Positions 1 to 10,640 of a DNA stretch of 64,000 nt are shown piece by piece (position 1 is the stretch's first letter; each line of letters starts with the position of its first letter). Origin of the DNA: Macrosoma leucophasiata. Taxonomy: Eukaryota > Arthropoda > Insecta > Lepidoptera > Hedylidae. The position numbers and the translations under genes are program-made. The notes under the pieces are model-generated. The model was not told the DNA's origin, did no database searches, and saw only the letters and a list, made by a program, of their open reading frames with translations. The stretch spans positions 16,453,001 through 16,517,000 of the forward strand of contig JAWQUS010000016.1 of NCBI GenBank assembly GCA_036365455.1, given 5' to 3'.

Positions 1-369
1 ATTTTATCTGCTAAAAAAACATAAACAACCAGTTGCCTTCAATCAACTAAGGATATATTGAATGCAGGGACATTGTTTCAATAAAAAGGTTTAAGTATCA
101 TAGATTTTCTGTTGTTCTGTAATAATTAATAATAATAATTCAACTTACAGCGTGACAAAGATATTTACAAACCAAGTGGAACGAAAAATTGTTGCTATTC
201 CCGTAAACATTATTTTCATTTTGTGCTATAAAGGCCGATAGCGTTAGCGCTTGGAGAGGCAGCATCGGTATCAGTTTTGAGCTCAGGGACGCAATGTAGG
301 CCACACTACATTGCGTATTATAGTTCGATTGAAGATTTTAAATCATTATAGTTTATTTTTACAATAAAC
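1..369. other. Unannotated sequence, probably intron of the 1200-1714 gene
   Basis: AT-rich sequence with no coding signal that I recognise. It lies upstream of an exon that opens at a splice acceptor, so it is probably intronic, although the donor and earlier exons are not in the window. Confidence 0.4.
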
Positions 370-681
370 AATATATTTTTTTTTTTTTTTTTTATGTAAT
401 TGAAGTGGCAAACAAGCATGCAGTTCACATTGATGTTAAGTGATGACTGCAGCCTATAGACACCCACACAAAGACCAAGGTCAAAATGCAAATGCGTTAC
501 CACTCCTGAGGCCTAAGGTGTTATGCCTCTGTGCCGGAAATTACAGGGCCGTACATTACCACCTGACCGGAACACGATAGTGCTGAACACTACCATTTAG
601 CGGCAAGTAAATCAGGTAATGCGGTGGTGCCTACGCCCGCGAGCTCCGTCACTGGAGCTCTACCACCAGTAAAAACTACCA
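370..681 (-). repeat. SINE-A, full-length copy
   Basis: A T-tract at 370-395 (the A-tail on the minus strand) is followed by the complete body and ends in the conserved 5' terminus, read on the minus strand as TTACTGGTGGTAGAGCTCC. The same roughly 290-bp body with the same two ends recurs throughout the window, which is why I call it a SINE rather than a random LINE tail. It sits upstream of the membrane-protein exon, probably in its intron. Confidence 0.85.
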
Positions 682-978
682 GTATAATACTATATTGTCC
701 ATGATAATCCCCTTATAACTTCTTTATGCAAGTGTTTTTTTTACTTCATAAGTTTCGGACCTATTGCTTGTGGATTGGGTCAGTGTTTTTAGCAAGTGCC
801 TCCCTGTACTTTATCAAACTGAATGCAGTGGTTAGGTTTATCTATGTGTCGGCAGACTGCAGATATATGATCCTTAATTTTCTCGATTTTTTAACATATA
901 AAGCTTTAAGCAAACTATGCGATTCAACGTACGCGTAGTCGGTTACACGTGCCTGCAAGCATATCTACGGGCGGCCAA
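682..978. other. Unannotated, probably intron
   Basis: Nothing recognised. A 70-codon open frame at 726-938 is AT-rich with no domain and looks like chance. Confidence 0.4.
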
Positions 979-1094
979 ACAAAACTGCGATGCAATGCGA
1001 CGCCGCATCGCAGAATTAGTGATGCGGATTGCTGCGATACGATTTCGACCGATATATTGAAAGTATGGTCACCTGAATCGCATCGCAGTTTTGT
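979..1094. repeat. Short foldback element
   Basis: ACAAAACTGCGATGC at 979-993 is matched exactly by its reverse complement at 1080-1094, and the interior is rich in degenerate GCGATGC/GCATCGC words (for example 1003-1011). This resembles a small non-autonomous foldback element. It ends about 105 bp before the splice acceptor at 1198-1199. Confidence 0.6.
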
Positions 1095-1199
1095 GTGATG
1101 CCCTACAGTCTGAAAATTGTGATCAAGTGTATACTTCTGTATTACTGCGGCTGTCATTTTTTATTTTTAGAAGATTAATATTTATTTTCTTTCCACCAG

Positions 1200-1714
1200 A
1201 ACAATTCGACATGGTCTACGTCTACGTCATCGGCGGTGCGGCACTTGCAGTCGTACTTTGTGTAATCGTCGGCGTAGTGCGATGCGTAATGCACAAACAG
1301 GGCGAGCAACCCAAAGGCCCCGACGTGTCCGCAACCACAGAAATCCCCAACGGCTTCAACGACAGTATATCAGAGGTGGACAACGATATAAACATAACCA
1401 GCCTCTCCGGACCGGTCGATACAGTCGACTCCAGTATCAAACCAGATATGCAGTTTAGCAACGTCGCTCTCAGTCCGAAGATCAACCGATACGTCGGACG
1501 ACCCGTGCCTAACACGTATCCACACGTTAGTAGTAATATGTACGGGCAGGTGGCCGAATTCCCTATTGAAATGCCCCTCCGAACTATGCCACACGGCACA
1601 TTAGGTCGTGGTGTTGCGGTTAAGACACTGCCTAGAGTGCAGATGCAACCCGAAACGGACCCTAACGCGAGGAGTTTATATCGATATTCCAATGCGCAAT
1701 ACTATTTTGGGTGA
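1200..1714 (+). CDS. Terminal exon of a single-pass transmembrane protein
   Basis: This is the 3' coding exon of a host gene. A polypyrimidine tract ending in CCACCAG places the acceptor AG at 1198-1199. Exon phase is such that the first two bases complete a split codon, then the frame reads QFDMVYVY and stays open to TGA at 1712-1714. About 170 residues are encoded: a hydrophobic helix of roughly 22 residues (VYVYVIGGAALAVVLCVIVG and following) near the start, a basic stop-transfer stretch with HKQ, then a cytoplasmic tail of about 140 residues. The tail is rich in Ser, Pro and Asn with several Tyr and ends in SLYRYSNAQYYFG. The exon is clearly more GC-rich than its surroundings. The layout, a terminal exon with TM helix plus tail, fits cell-adhesion or guidance receptors of the immunoglobulin type, but no ectodomain is in the window and I do not recognise the tail, so the family is unknown. 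The ATG at 1211 is unlikely to be the true start. Confidence 0.8.
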
Positions 1715-2900
1715 CAACAAGACAACCAGTGTGCGGATGTATCAAGAACTTACTGTTTCTAGTTGAATCGTGTAGTGAATGAAACTTTGTATTGTCCTAC
1801 TTTTAAATACAGAAACTGTGATATTAATTCAAACTTTCCTATTGTATTGCGGACTGTTTTCTAACTGGACATCGGAATGCACTGTGTTGTGATCTGAATA
1901 TTGAGTTCGAATTGTGACTCGTAAACATGACGTAGAATCCATTTTTTTTATTTTATAGAACTGGCAAACAAGCATACAGTTCACATTGACGTTCAGATGA
2001 CTGCAGCTTATAGACATTCACAAAAAGACCAAGGTCAAGATACGGATGCGTTACCACTTCTGAGGCCTAAGGTGTTATGTCTCTGTGCTGGCAATTACAG
2101 GGCCGTACATTACCACCTGACCGGAACACGGTAGTGCTGAACACTACCATTTAGCGGCAAGTATATTAGGTATTATCGTGTTAGTATAAGAAACGTTGAT
2201 CACTTTTGAAAACACTTTACAAGCGGTAACAACTAATAAATTAAAGTTTTACAATTCATCATGTCGTGCAACTCGTTTGTTACTGAAAGTTACTTCTAGT
2301 AATACTGTAATAATTTCTCCTATTGATTGTGTGAACTTAACGAGTAACATTAAAAAAAGTAGCATATAGTCACAAAACTTCTTATCAAATTTCTCAGTAG
2401 TTTCACGAAAGCCTAAGTTGACTGTGGTGTATCCAGCACCATTAAAACAAATCTCGAGTTTAACATTACACCTACTGTAAAATTTGAGTGACTACGCATC
2501 GATACAGTTACACTTCTTTTTTATATGATTCAGAAACTTATTTATTCATTTAGGGTGACAGGCACCTCTTATGACACGTCAAAAACAAACAAAATAAATT
2601 AAAGTGAACAACAATTGATATACATGTCAAACAAGATAAAAAATATATGTAAAATCATGAATATCACTAAGATTGATAGAATGTCTCATTTCCCCTTTAC
2701 AAACTGATAACAAAGAGTAAAAAAAAAATATCATAAGCACAGTGCATTCCAAGTCTTATAGAATTAGAAACTATGTGAAGTTGATGTGTGGAAATAATTT
2801 ATAAATGTTCATATATTATATTAGCGTTATAGTTTGAATTGAGTTTTATAAATAAAATTTCTTGAGAATTTAGAACATTTAGTGAAACGTTTTATTGGGG
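1715..2900 (+). other. Probable 3' UTR of the membrane-protein gene
   Basis: AT-rich non-coding sequence directly after the stop codon. Candidate polyadenylation hexamers AATAAA lie at 2235-2240 and 2851-2856. A 5'-truncated SINE-A sits at 1941-2171, so if either site is used the SINE is part of the transcript. The end of the transcript cannot be fixed from sequence alone. Confidence 0.4.
1941..2171 (-). repeat. SINE-A, 5'-truncated
   Basis: T-rich start then the 3' half and middle of the SINE-A body in minus orientation. It stops after the block that reads GGCAAGTATATTAGGTA on the plus strand, so the 5' 50-60 bp of the element are absent. It has several substitutions relative to the 370-681 copy and lies in the likely 3' UTR of the upstream gene. 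Confidence 0.8.
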
Positions 2901-4373
2901 GTGTCAACGATAATAATTGATCAAATTGTAATTATTATGACTTATTTTAATCATGTTGAACATATGTGTTTCTGATTTATGCTGATTAAAATGTAATTAA
3001 CATTTGAGCTAGATAAACTTTATCGTTCTGACTTTATTTTGCACTTAATGAAACAACATCGGACTTGTTAAGTTAAAAAATCATTCAAATAATACTTTCA
3101 GTGCTTCGTATAAGTCGTGATGAAATTGCAGTTGTATTTGCTTACAATTTTGACCTAAATTTGCTTTGGACTTGGCTCAAGAGAAGAGAAGTATTTATCT
3201 AGAGAACAGATACTGATGCATTTAATTGCATTTGTAATTAATATATCATTTGTTGTTGTGAAATTACGTAGATTAAAATTCAATAACAATGCAGTTCTAT
3301 AGGTTTTATCTAGCTTGACAAAGAATCTTGTTAAATATAACAAGGCTGATTCATACCATTTATTGAGGTAATGTAAACATTTGTTTTGCTTTATTTTCAA
3401 ATGTTACTTTTTAAGAAATTGAATGAATGTTGGATGGCTATGTGATCATTTAAATATGGCTTTGTTTAACTTCATGTACCATGGAGTATCATACGTATTT
3501 AATTTTCTATGATTTATTTCTCAAACTTATATGTCAACACTGTATATTTAAGTTAATAATAGAAATTAATCTGTTCCATGAAATCATTGAATAACAGTTT
3601 TCACAGTGTATTACTATTACAATGTTACACGATTGATTTATTATTGTATTAATATATTACATAGTAAAAGTTTTATTTTCATTACAATTATCAAATGGAC
3701 TGACCCTAACACCCGATCATCGGTTATTTTTAAGCAATATAACAAAATTGTAACTGTGTACAGATGACTTTTTATGTCGTAAATCGATTTACATTAAATA
3801 AGTGCACAAAAACAAAATCTTTTTCTTTCTCCTTTCTAAACTTATTAATGAGCATAGCATATTAATCTGTTTTATTATATTATTATAAGGACAGATATGT
3901 GATTTAATTTTAAATGCTTTTAATTTTTGTCACCTTATGGTGACAAAAATTTTTTTCAATACATAATTTCCATTAATTCTGTTACAAGATAATGCATAAG
4001 GAATAGTTTGAGCCATCTTTGTCACTAATCTCCACAATAATTCTATTGCAAAAGTGGATCAGCACAGTCAATTAGCCACGGCCGATAAAATGTATTTTCT
4101 TACAAGAACATGAATTGTAGAATAAAAATTACAGAACTTCAGATAAGAGATAAGTTCGCGTTGCCTTCCTTGGTATTAAATTAAACCAAGTTACTTACTT
4201 ATTGAGGATCATAATTCAAGAGTGCGTATTATAATGAATCTTAAGAATATATCTGTGTGCACTCAAAAACTACGTTAATGAAAATTCATTTAACTGTTGA
4301 TAACCATACATTATATATACCTACACGGCTATTTGCAATAAGGTGATTATTTAAAAAATGCACTTAAAGTGCC
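2901..4373. other. AT-rich non-coding sequence
   Basis: Very AT-rich with no long coding frame, no recognisable repeat family and no RNA gene that I can see. Confidence 0.5.
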
Positions 4374-4444
4374 TCTATACATATAATTCCATAATTTTAA
4401 TACTAGTTAAACTAGTATTAAAATTATGGAATTATATGTATAGA
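4374..4444. repeat. 71-bp near-perfect palindrome
   Basis: A 35-bp left arm (4374-4408) is an exact reverse complement of the right arm (4410-4444) with a single-base centre at 4409. The arms start TCTATACATATAATTCC. Outside the arms the symmetry stops abruptly (C against A). The lack of any mismatch over 35 bp implies recent origin or conversion. Confidence 0.95.
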
Positions 4445-5142
4445 AAAATATGTATAAAATAGGCGGATCGTATAACCATAGTTTAAAAAAATAAACATAT
4501 ATTCTGTGACTCACTTTTCTTATAACTGTAAAGTGTTTAACATTAATCAGTGTTTTCTTATAATTAAAACAAACAAAAAGTAAGATTTGAAAGCAAAATG
4601 TAAAAAAGCACAAATGCTAATGGCAGCACAATTAATTAAACTGAAATTACCGTAACTAAATCATAAAATAAAAGATCTTACACTTAAAATAGGTCAACGA
4701 CACTCTCATATTTTACTAAAGCGTAACATGATAAGAAGAAATATTTTTAATTAAAACGTGACATTCTTATTCTCTCTCATTTTCAAATTGCAGCGTGAGA
4801 AACGACGCATTGCGACACCATAAAATTTGGGATACGTACCAAGATTCCGCATGCGTATTTTCTCTTATCATAAATAAAATATTCAAACAATACGGCCTTA
4901 TCGTTTATTGGCTTTGTTGACATTAAGAACAATTGAAGTAGAATTTAGGGGCCGTATGTGGGTTCAGAGAAAGTAGGCCGATTTCTGTACATTGTTATAC
5001 TTTTCTTATGTCATAAAGCATAAGCCATGCAGTCCACGTTGATGGCTGGTTAGAAAGATTCCTCTAATATCTTTGGCTGGTTAGCATTAAAGCTACATAT
5101 TTTCAGTACGAATGTGTTGTTATAAAGATGGCCAATTGTATA
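4445..5142. other. AT-rich non-coding sequence
   Basis: No gene seen. A word like the 3' end of SINE-A in minus orientation (CATGCAGTCCACGTTGATG, 5026-5044) is the only recognisable remnant. Confidence 0.4.
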
Positions 5143-5374
5143 TCCTATAAATATTATAAATGCAAAATGTAGTTTGTTACTCCTTCACGCAAAAACTGCT
5201 AAGCCGATTTTCATGAAATTTGGCACACACATAGAGGGTAACTTGGATTAACACATAGGATAGTTTGTATTCCCAAAAATTGTTCTTGTGGGATGACATG
5301 GGATGATTTGATGAGTTTCCACAGGTTACGCGAAAAGCGACCTACACGCGGGCGGAGTCACGGGCAACAGCTAG
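5143..5374 (+). mobile_element. Non-autonomous Helitron
   Basis: Starts with TC and the lepidopteran Helitron-like head CTATAAATATTATAAATGC, carries the usual AAGCCGATTTTCATGAAATT core, and ends with a GC-rich subterminal block (ACGCGGGCGGAGTCACGGGC) followed by CAACAGCTAG and a host T. TC...CTAG ends and insertion before T are Helitron hallmarks. No coding capacity. Confidence 0.75.
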
Positions 5375-5517
5375 TGTTAGCATAATAGGTAAATGTTTGC
5401 TTTTGATCTTCTCTGAGTCTTCATTTTAGCTAGATTATGGTAGCGTTAACCTTGCCACTCAGTGACTTATTATCTCTTGATTTCGTTCACTGGAAGGAAA
5501 AACCTAAAACTGTTTTT

Positions 5518-5803
5518 TTACTGGTGGTAGAGCTCCAATGACGGAGCTCGCGGGCGTTGGCACCACCGCATTACCTTATATACTTGCCGCTAAATGGTAG
5601 TGTTCAGCACTATCGTGTTCCGGTTAGGTGGTAATGAACGGCCCTTTAATTTCCGGCACAGAGGCATAACACCTTAGGCCTCAGGAGTGGTAACGCATCT
5701 GCATTTTGACCTTGGTCTTTGTGTGGGTGTCTATAGGCTGCAGTCATCACTTAACATCAATGTGAACTGCATGCTTGTTTGCCACTACCATTACATAAAA
5801 AAA
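5518..5803 (+). repeat. SINE-A, full-length copy
   Basis: Complete element: TTACTGGTGGTAGAGCTCC start, full body, and ...CCATTACAT followed by an A-run. Differs from the other full copies by a few point changes only, implying a fairly recent insertion. Confidence 0.85.
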
Positions 5804-6333
5804 GAGTTTTGCTTTTTATCACAATTTAAACTCGAAGTTTGGTTAACATAGAATTACGTCTCCTAACAGTGTATTAAAAAATATTAATATATTCAAATAC
5901 TGAAGCGAAGAATACCTACTTTAAATATTTTACTGTATGGGTTCGTAATTTCTAGCAGAGGCAAAACCACTTACATCGCTATTACTCAACCGCACACCGC
6001 TCCGCTTCCAAGCTAGATCCTATTGAGTGGCGTACCTATGTGTTTCTTCTGCCGCGCTATTTTAGTGGATCTAGCAAAATACCGTTACCCGCAACATTGA
6101 ATGTCAGAACCTATTTAGACCCGAGCGCTATTCGCTACCGCCTGTTTCCGCAAAACCGAGTGCTTAAGATATAGTAGGTATGATACCACTACGGATGGCG
6201 AAACTTTCTTGACTTTAGTTAGTTATTTCTGTGTCGCCAGTGAATATAGACGTCTGTTGTGCCGTAAAAGAGTGGTAGAGGTTGTAGTTATGGATAGTGA
6301 CGTATAGTAAGTGTTACTTTTCGATTCACCATA
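5804..6333. other. Unclassified sequence
   Basis: Mixed composition, with a somewhat GC-richer stretch at 5985-6175. No open frame, tRNA-like head or terminal repeat recognised. Confidence 0.4.
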
Positions 6334-6687
6334 TCTAAACTAATACTATAAAGAGTAATATTTTTTTGTTTGTTTGTAATGAATAGGCTCTATAACTACT
6401 GGACCGATTTAAAAAATTCTTTCACTAATCGAAAGCTACATTATCCACGGGTAACATAAGCTATATATTATTTTGGAAAAAAATAGGGTTCCATAAGATA
6501 TTTGGGTTTTTCAGACACAAGGTGTAAAAAATCAACCAGAAAAGTTACTTCTTTTGCATACGCTGCCTAAACTATAAAAGATATCGAGGAAAACTTTAGG
6601 CTATATCTATGTATAATCATCACGCTAAGACGAATAGGAGAGCGTAGGCAACATTGCACCGCGCGAAGCCGGGGGGGGGGCCGCTAG
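6334..6687 (+). mobile_element. Non-autonomous Helitron
   Basis: Head TCTAAACTAATACTATAAAG, a TTTGTTTGTTTGTAATG block and the ACTGGACCGATTT core, then a GC-rich 3' end containing GCGCGAAGCC, a ten-base G run (6671-6680), GCCG and CTAG at 6684-6687 followed by T. Short element without coding capacity. Confidence 0.75.
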
Positions 6688-6712
6688 TAAGAAAATAAAT
6701 TTCCTCGAAGCA

Positions 6713-6932
6713 GTCACAGTACAAATATATGAACAGTATGGAAACTACGTACAAAATATTCGAAACGGCACACTAACACAGACATGCGCATCGACGCTCG
6801 ATGTAGCGAGTAACTCAGTACTGCAGCACCGCGAGAACCACCTTAAAGGCTCGTCGATGCGCATGTTTGTGTGAGTATGACGTCTCAACATTTTGTACGT
6901 AGTTTTCACACTTTTTTTATTTATATTGTGAC
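6713..6932. mobile_element. MITE, CACAGTAC family, copy 1
   Basis: Long imperfect terminal inverted repeats: the left arm begins GTCACAGTACAAATATA and includes GGAAACTACGTACAAAAT and ACATGCGCATCGACG; the right arm mirrors these (CGTCGATGCGCATGT near 6853, TTTTGTACGTAGTTTTC near 6892, ending ATTGTGAC). GCA flanks both sides as a possible 3-bp target duplication. A second copy lies at 62579-62974. Confidence 0.75.
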
Positions 6933-6935
6933 GCA

Positions 6936-7325
6936 GTGGCGTCGTCTAGCGAAACTTGTATCGCAGAATAAGCGCAACAATACTGGTTACCGAAACAATA
7001 CCGCTATTTCGCTGTAGTCACGAAACTTCAAATATCTGAGCAAGACCCGCTCAATATATCCCTCTACCCTGAGAGAAAGCAAATTACGCCCAGGTCTGAA
7101 TAGGCCTTGAAGAAAATGAAGACTAAACTCCAGGAGCAACAACGTATCCTCTTGACGACGCGTCATGTGATCAGAGAGAGGGCTGGGTCTGTTCATTCCA
7201 CAGGGGACAAGCGTGGCCATTCAATGTGGCAACGCTGCCAGTCTTCTGCGTAGGATACCACAAGAGAGCAAAGTGGAGTTATACGATCCATGTATGTAAG
7301 TGATTGTAGATAATAGTAGATCAGG
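6936..7325. other. Unclassified sequence
   Basis: A 77-codon minus-strand frame (6987-7220) has no domain I recognise and no coding context; nothing else is seen. Confidence 0.35.
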
Positions 7326-7470
7326 TAAATAAAAAAAATACTCTTACACTCACAGCTCCACATTAGTTACATAAACCTGTGTTGTAGATGCCGGTGTACA
7401 CATACAACACATACACAAACACCCAGACTCGAAACAAATATCTGAAGGCCTTACAAATATTTATTGCGGT
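7326..7470 (-). repeat. SINE-C, 3' half
   Basis: Matches the 3' half of the tRNA-headed SINE at 15722-15940: TACTCTTACACTCACAG at its tail side, then ACATACACAAACACCCAG and CGAAACAAATATCTGAAGGCC. The tRNA-like head is missing. It directly abuts a SINE-B in the other orientation. Confidence 0.65.
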
Positions 7471-7700
7471 GGATATTAGAGATAATGGGGTAAAAGCTCT
7501 GGTTCTATTGGGATTTTTCCATTTTCTGGAAATTTCGAAGTTTGATAATGTACTCGGAGATGTCAATAGTCTCACCACCTGTTACATGGGCCGAAACGTA
7601 ACCGGCGAATCGGGGGTTTTTTCATGTATGATTGAATGCATGTATTCACCTCTACCTACCCCTTCGAGGAATACGGGCGTTAAGTTACGTATAATATACA
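7471..7700 (+). repeat. SINE-B, head missing
   Basis: Plus-orientation relative of the elements at 9534-9815 and 53381-53670. Shared blocks are CTGGTTCTATTGGGATTTTT, ACATGGGCCGAAACGTAACC and TACCCCTTCGAGGAATACGG. The region is only about 230 bp and diverged. Confidence 0.65.
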
Positions 7701-7794
7701 AGTATATTGTTATGCGTTCACTTCACAGATTCACTTGCAAATTAAGATATCACATATATACGTATCATGTAAAGTATCAAACAAGAAATATTAC

Positions 7795-8045
7795 ACTTCG
7801 AACGATGGAAGAAGACTTCGGTTTATTTCGGGATCTGTAAAGCATCTCTTTTGCATCTTACCTAAGCGATGTTTATCGAACATTTTGATCAGTTTTAACC
7901 GATATCGGACTATCAGTGCTTACAAAGCTACGATAACGCTCTACGAAACTAGCCATTGTCTCCTTCGTAGACTTGATGTGCAAATATTTCGTGCTGTACA
8001 TGTTTGTTTGGCCTTTCATGTCATAAAAAGAAAATATCAACAGAA
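7795..8045. repeat. Repeat E, copy 1
   Basis: The block from GAAGACTTCGGTTTATTTCG through the words for ACCGATATCGGACTATCAG, CTCTACGAAA and ACTTGATGTGCAAATAT recurs, diverged, at 50755-51060. Class of the repeat is unknown; the open frame across it is not preserved in the second copy. Confidence 0.6.
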
Positions 8046-8050
8046 TTAAT

Positions 8051-8556
8051 CATCGTACTGCTGACTTCGCTTTATCCCAATCGCATCGAGATCAACAAAA
8101 AAAAGCAATCAGTCATCCAACTGATTCTGATTATCCGACTAAAATAGCGATCCATGATTACGCTGGAGCAACTTTAAGGGCTTGATTGGAGACATGCCAA
8201 GAGTTATAAAAGATAAATAATGAATGTGACGCACATTCGTCATCCCTTCTTGTATGTAGGTTTATGTCTATCGCTTCCAACAATATTATTGGGAATCCGT
8301 CTTAGAACTACGAAAGTACGTGACATTGTTGATTTTAGGGTTCCGTACCTAAAGTGAGAAAACAGGACTGTATTAACTAGGATCCACTGTACGTTCACAA
8401 CCACACTCGGTCAGTAACTGTCAGGTCATGGGTTCGATTCTGCGACTTTGTTTGCGTGAAAAAGTGACTTTAAGCAGCATTTTTTGTATAATATAACTTT
8501 TGGATCATACGAAAACACTAATGGATAGCTAAAAAAAATCTGCTCCTCTGTACACG
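8051..8556. other. Unclassified sequence with a tRNA-like B-box word
   Basis: Contains GGGTTCGATTCTGCG at 8430-8444, a degenerate pol III B box, probably the remnant of a tRNA-headed SINE. Otherwise nothing recognised. Confidence 0.35.
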
Positions 8557-8609
8557 ATATCAATGTGAACTGCATGCTTGTTTGCCACTTCCATTACATA
8601 AAAAATGAG
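8557..8609 (+). repeat. SINE-A, 3'-end fragment
   Basis: Only the last 50 bp of SINE-A, ATCAATGTGAACTGCATGCT to CCATTACATAAAAAA. This is what a severely 5'-truncated insertion would leave. Confidence 0.75.
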
Positions 8610-9533
8610 TAAAATTTAGCATATTTCACAACTAATACAAACTATTCCTAAATCTACGTATAATATCTATGATTTAAGCAATATGCGATATGTACAAACT
8701 GCACCAGTGAATCCCTGAAATATAATAATGTAGAAACTTTACCATTCGTTAAGTGGTTGCGTAATACCTATTCTACAGCTGCTGCAACACTAATGATAAC
8801 TAGAAAGCTTAATTGATTGCAGAAAATTCAATACTTACGTAGTAGCTTCTCCACTGAAACTTTCATGAAATACGAATTGAATTCGAATTGTCGCGTCGGA
8901 ACAAAAAAGTCTCCAAAAATTAAATTAAATTTCGGGACGTTCTTGAGTGAGGTAGTAACACTCCCGATGTCAAAATTGTCCATAAGCGATGGTAACTACC
9001 GCCAGGCAGTATTTTTGTCAGACCATTTGCTTGTCTGTTTACTTCATAAAAAAATTATTATTTAGTATTTTCATTACTAATATTTATTATTCCTATCCCT
9101 ATCCCCATGATCTCCATAGTGGTATCTATTAGTTTTGGGCTTCACTTAATACTCCTCAAAATAATTTAACTGTATGCAATATCAACAAACTATAATGAAA
9201 CCGGTTCTATTTACTTGAGTAACCGTACCCTTGATTACGTCAGAGTTACTAACTCTATTGCAGATATGCCCAAAGTTATATGACATAATAACAACAACGT
9301 GGTATATTTATGTCTATCACATATTTTGTACTGAATAACATATTTAAGAGCATTATAAAAATTTAGTATACGCTGTGAAATTATAATGGTTGTTTTTTCG
9401 CAGCAAAATGATGGTCTTTTGGTAGTACAATCGCTGTTTTCTCACTTTGATGGCAGCGTACGACGGTGCAGGTTAACTTTTTTACTTCCGCCTTCAAGGT
9501 AGAATCGACGGCGAGTAGTGTGAGACTCGTAAC
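8610..9533. other. AT-rich non-coding sequence
   Basis: No gene seen. An 82-codon frame at 8817-9065 shows no domain. Confidence 0.4.
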
Positions 9534-9815
9534 CTAACGTAACTTCACGCCCGTGATTTCCGAAGGGGTAGGCAGAGGCAAATGTATGCATTCAAGCATA
9601 CATACCACCACTGTTGATATCTCGAGGCATATTACCAACCACCAAAGTACTGGGAAACTTCCAGAAAATGGAAAAATCCCAATAGAACCAGAGGTAAAGG
9701 ATTTTACATTATCTCTGATCGATCGATAGATGATCTTTATCTCTGATAACCCCCGACCCGGGAATCGAACCCAGGACCCCAACGTATTAGTAGTGCGAGA
9801 CTCATACTGTAAATT
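9534..9815 (-). repeat. SINE-B, tRNA-headed
   Basis: On the minus strand the element has a tRNA-like head with B box GGTTCGATTCCCGGG (9764-9778), then a body with TTGGTGGTTGGTAATATGCC and a 3' part ending TACCCCTTCGGAAATCACGG. The B box plus shared body with copies at 13680, 23670 and 53381 supports a pol III-derived SINE. Confidence 0.75.
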
Positions 9816-10005
9816 CAATTATTAACTGACCAGGCGGAGACAAAATATGTTTTTACGCTGTTACATCACGTCGATGTGTCAAGTTACCCCATTTTCTGCT
9901 CTGCAAACTGTTAAAACTAGGCCAAAGTAGGGACAGTGGTTATAGGTTCTGTTATTTTTAGACGTTTCTCTAAACAGGTTCGATTTCTATTATAAACCTA
10001 ACTTC

Positions 10006-10245
10006 GCGCTTGTATTTCCCATCAGGGAAGACTGGGGTTAATGCATACTTTTAAGCATACATGCAAACAGCCTCAACTCATTAGTTATTTTTTGGTACCA
10101 CGCAATAAAGTGGCGAGTACTGAGAACTTCGGGCACATTCCTAAACTCAAAATGTGACACTAGAAAACTGCCGAAAAAATGATAGATCTCAATAGAAGTA
10201 ACCGACCCAGGATCAAACTCAAGCCCTCAATCCATCTCAGTATCC
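10006..10245 (-). repeat. SINE-B, old diverged copy
   Basis: Same order of blocks as the 9534-9815 copy (CTTCGCGCTTGTATTTCC, AAGCATACATGCAAAC, ACTGCCGAAAAAATG, CAATAGAAGTAACCGACCC) but with many substitutions and a degraded head. Confidence 0.6.
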
Positions 10246-10350
10246 AATATTACATCTATCAATTTTCATAATTTATTAGCCTATCAAGGAAAAGGCTAAA
10301 TTAGGTCTATAAATAAGAAGTGCCGAAAAATTCAAAGCTCTTTTCTATTT

Positions 10351-10396
10351 GTAATTTTTGATTAGTCTGTTAGTTTACAGACTAATCAAAAATTAC
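10351..10396. repeat. Perfect 20-bp-arm hairpin
   Basis: GTAATTTTTGATTAGTCTGT (10351-10370) and its exact reverse complement (10377-10396) flank a 6-base loop TAGTTT. No terminator role is expected in this eukaryotic context. Confidence 0.9.
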
Positions 10397-10483
10397 TCAT
10401 TCTGATTCAATTATTCCACCTAGCGTGCATAAATTAATCAGCATACCCAATTACCGCCAAGTGTCCCCCAAAATATTCACGCA

Positions 10484-10640
10484 ATAGGCAGGGTAATCTC
10501 AAAAACGTCACGTAGTTTATATAAACCTCGCTATTTAGATTCATGGAAAACTATTGGCTCGAAACCCAACGTTGGTCAATGAATGTTCAATAATATGATT
10601 GTACGTGGCCGGGATTTGGGCAGGTACAGGAAGAAGTCGC
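10484..10640 (+). repeat. Repeat C, copy 1
   Basis: First of three related stretches sharing GGCAGGGTAATCTCA, ACGTAGTTTATAT, a CCAATGAACGTTCAAYAAYAT-like block and TTCTACGTGG. This copy is the shortest and most diverged. Confidence 0.6.

Noticed and set aside
1222..1692. 156-codon open frame antisense to the membrane-protein exon
   Set aside because: It mirrors the GC-rich coding exon; the sense frame has a splice acceptor, TM helix and stop, while the antisense product has no motif.
6671..6680. Ten-base G run as a regulatory G-quadruplex
   Set aside because: A single G run inside the 3' end of a Helitron cannot form an intramolecular quadruplex and is explained by the GC-rich terminus.
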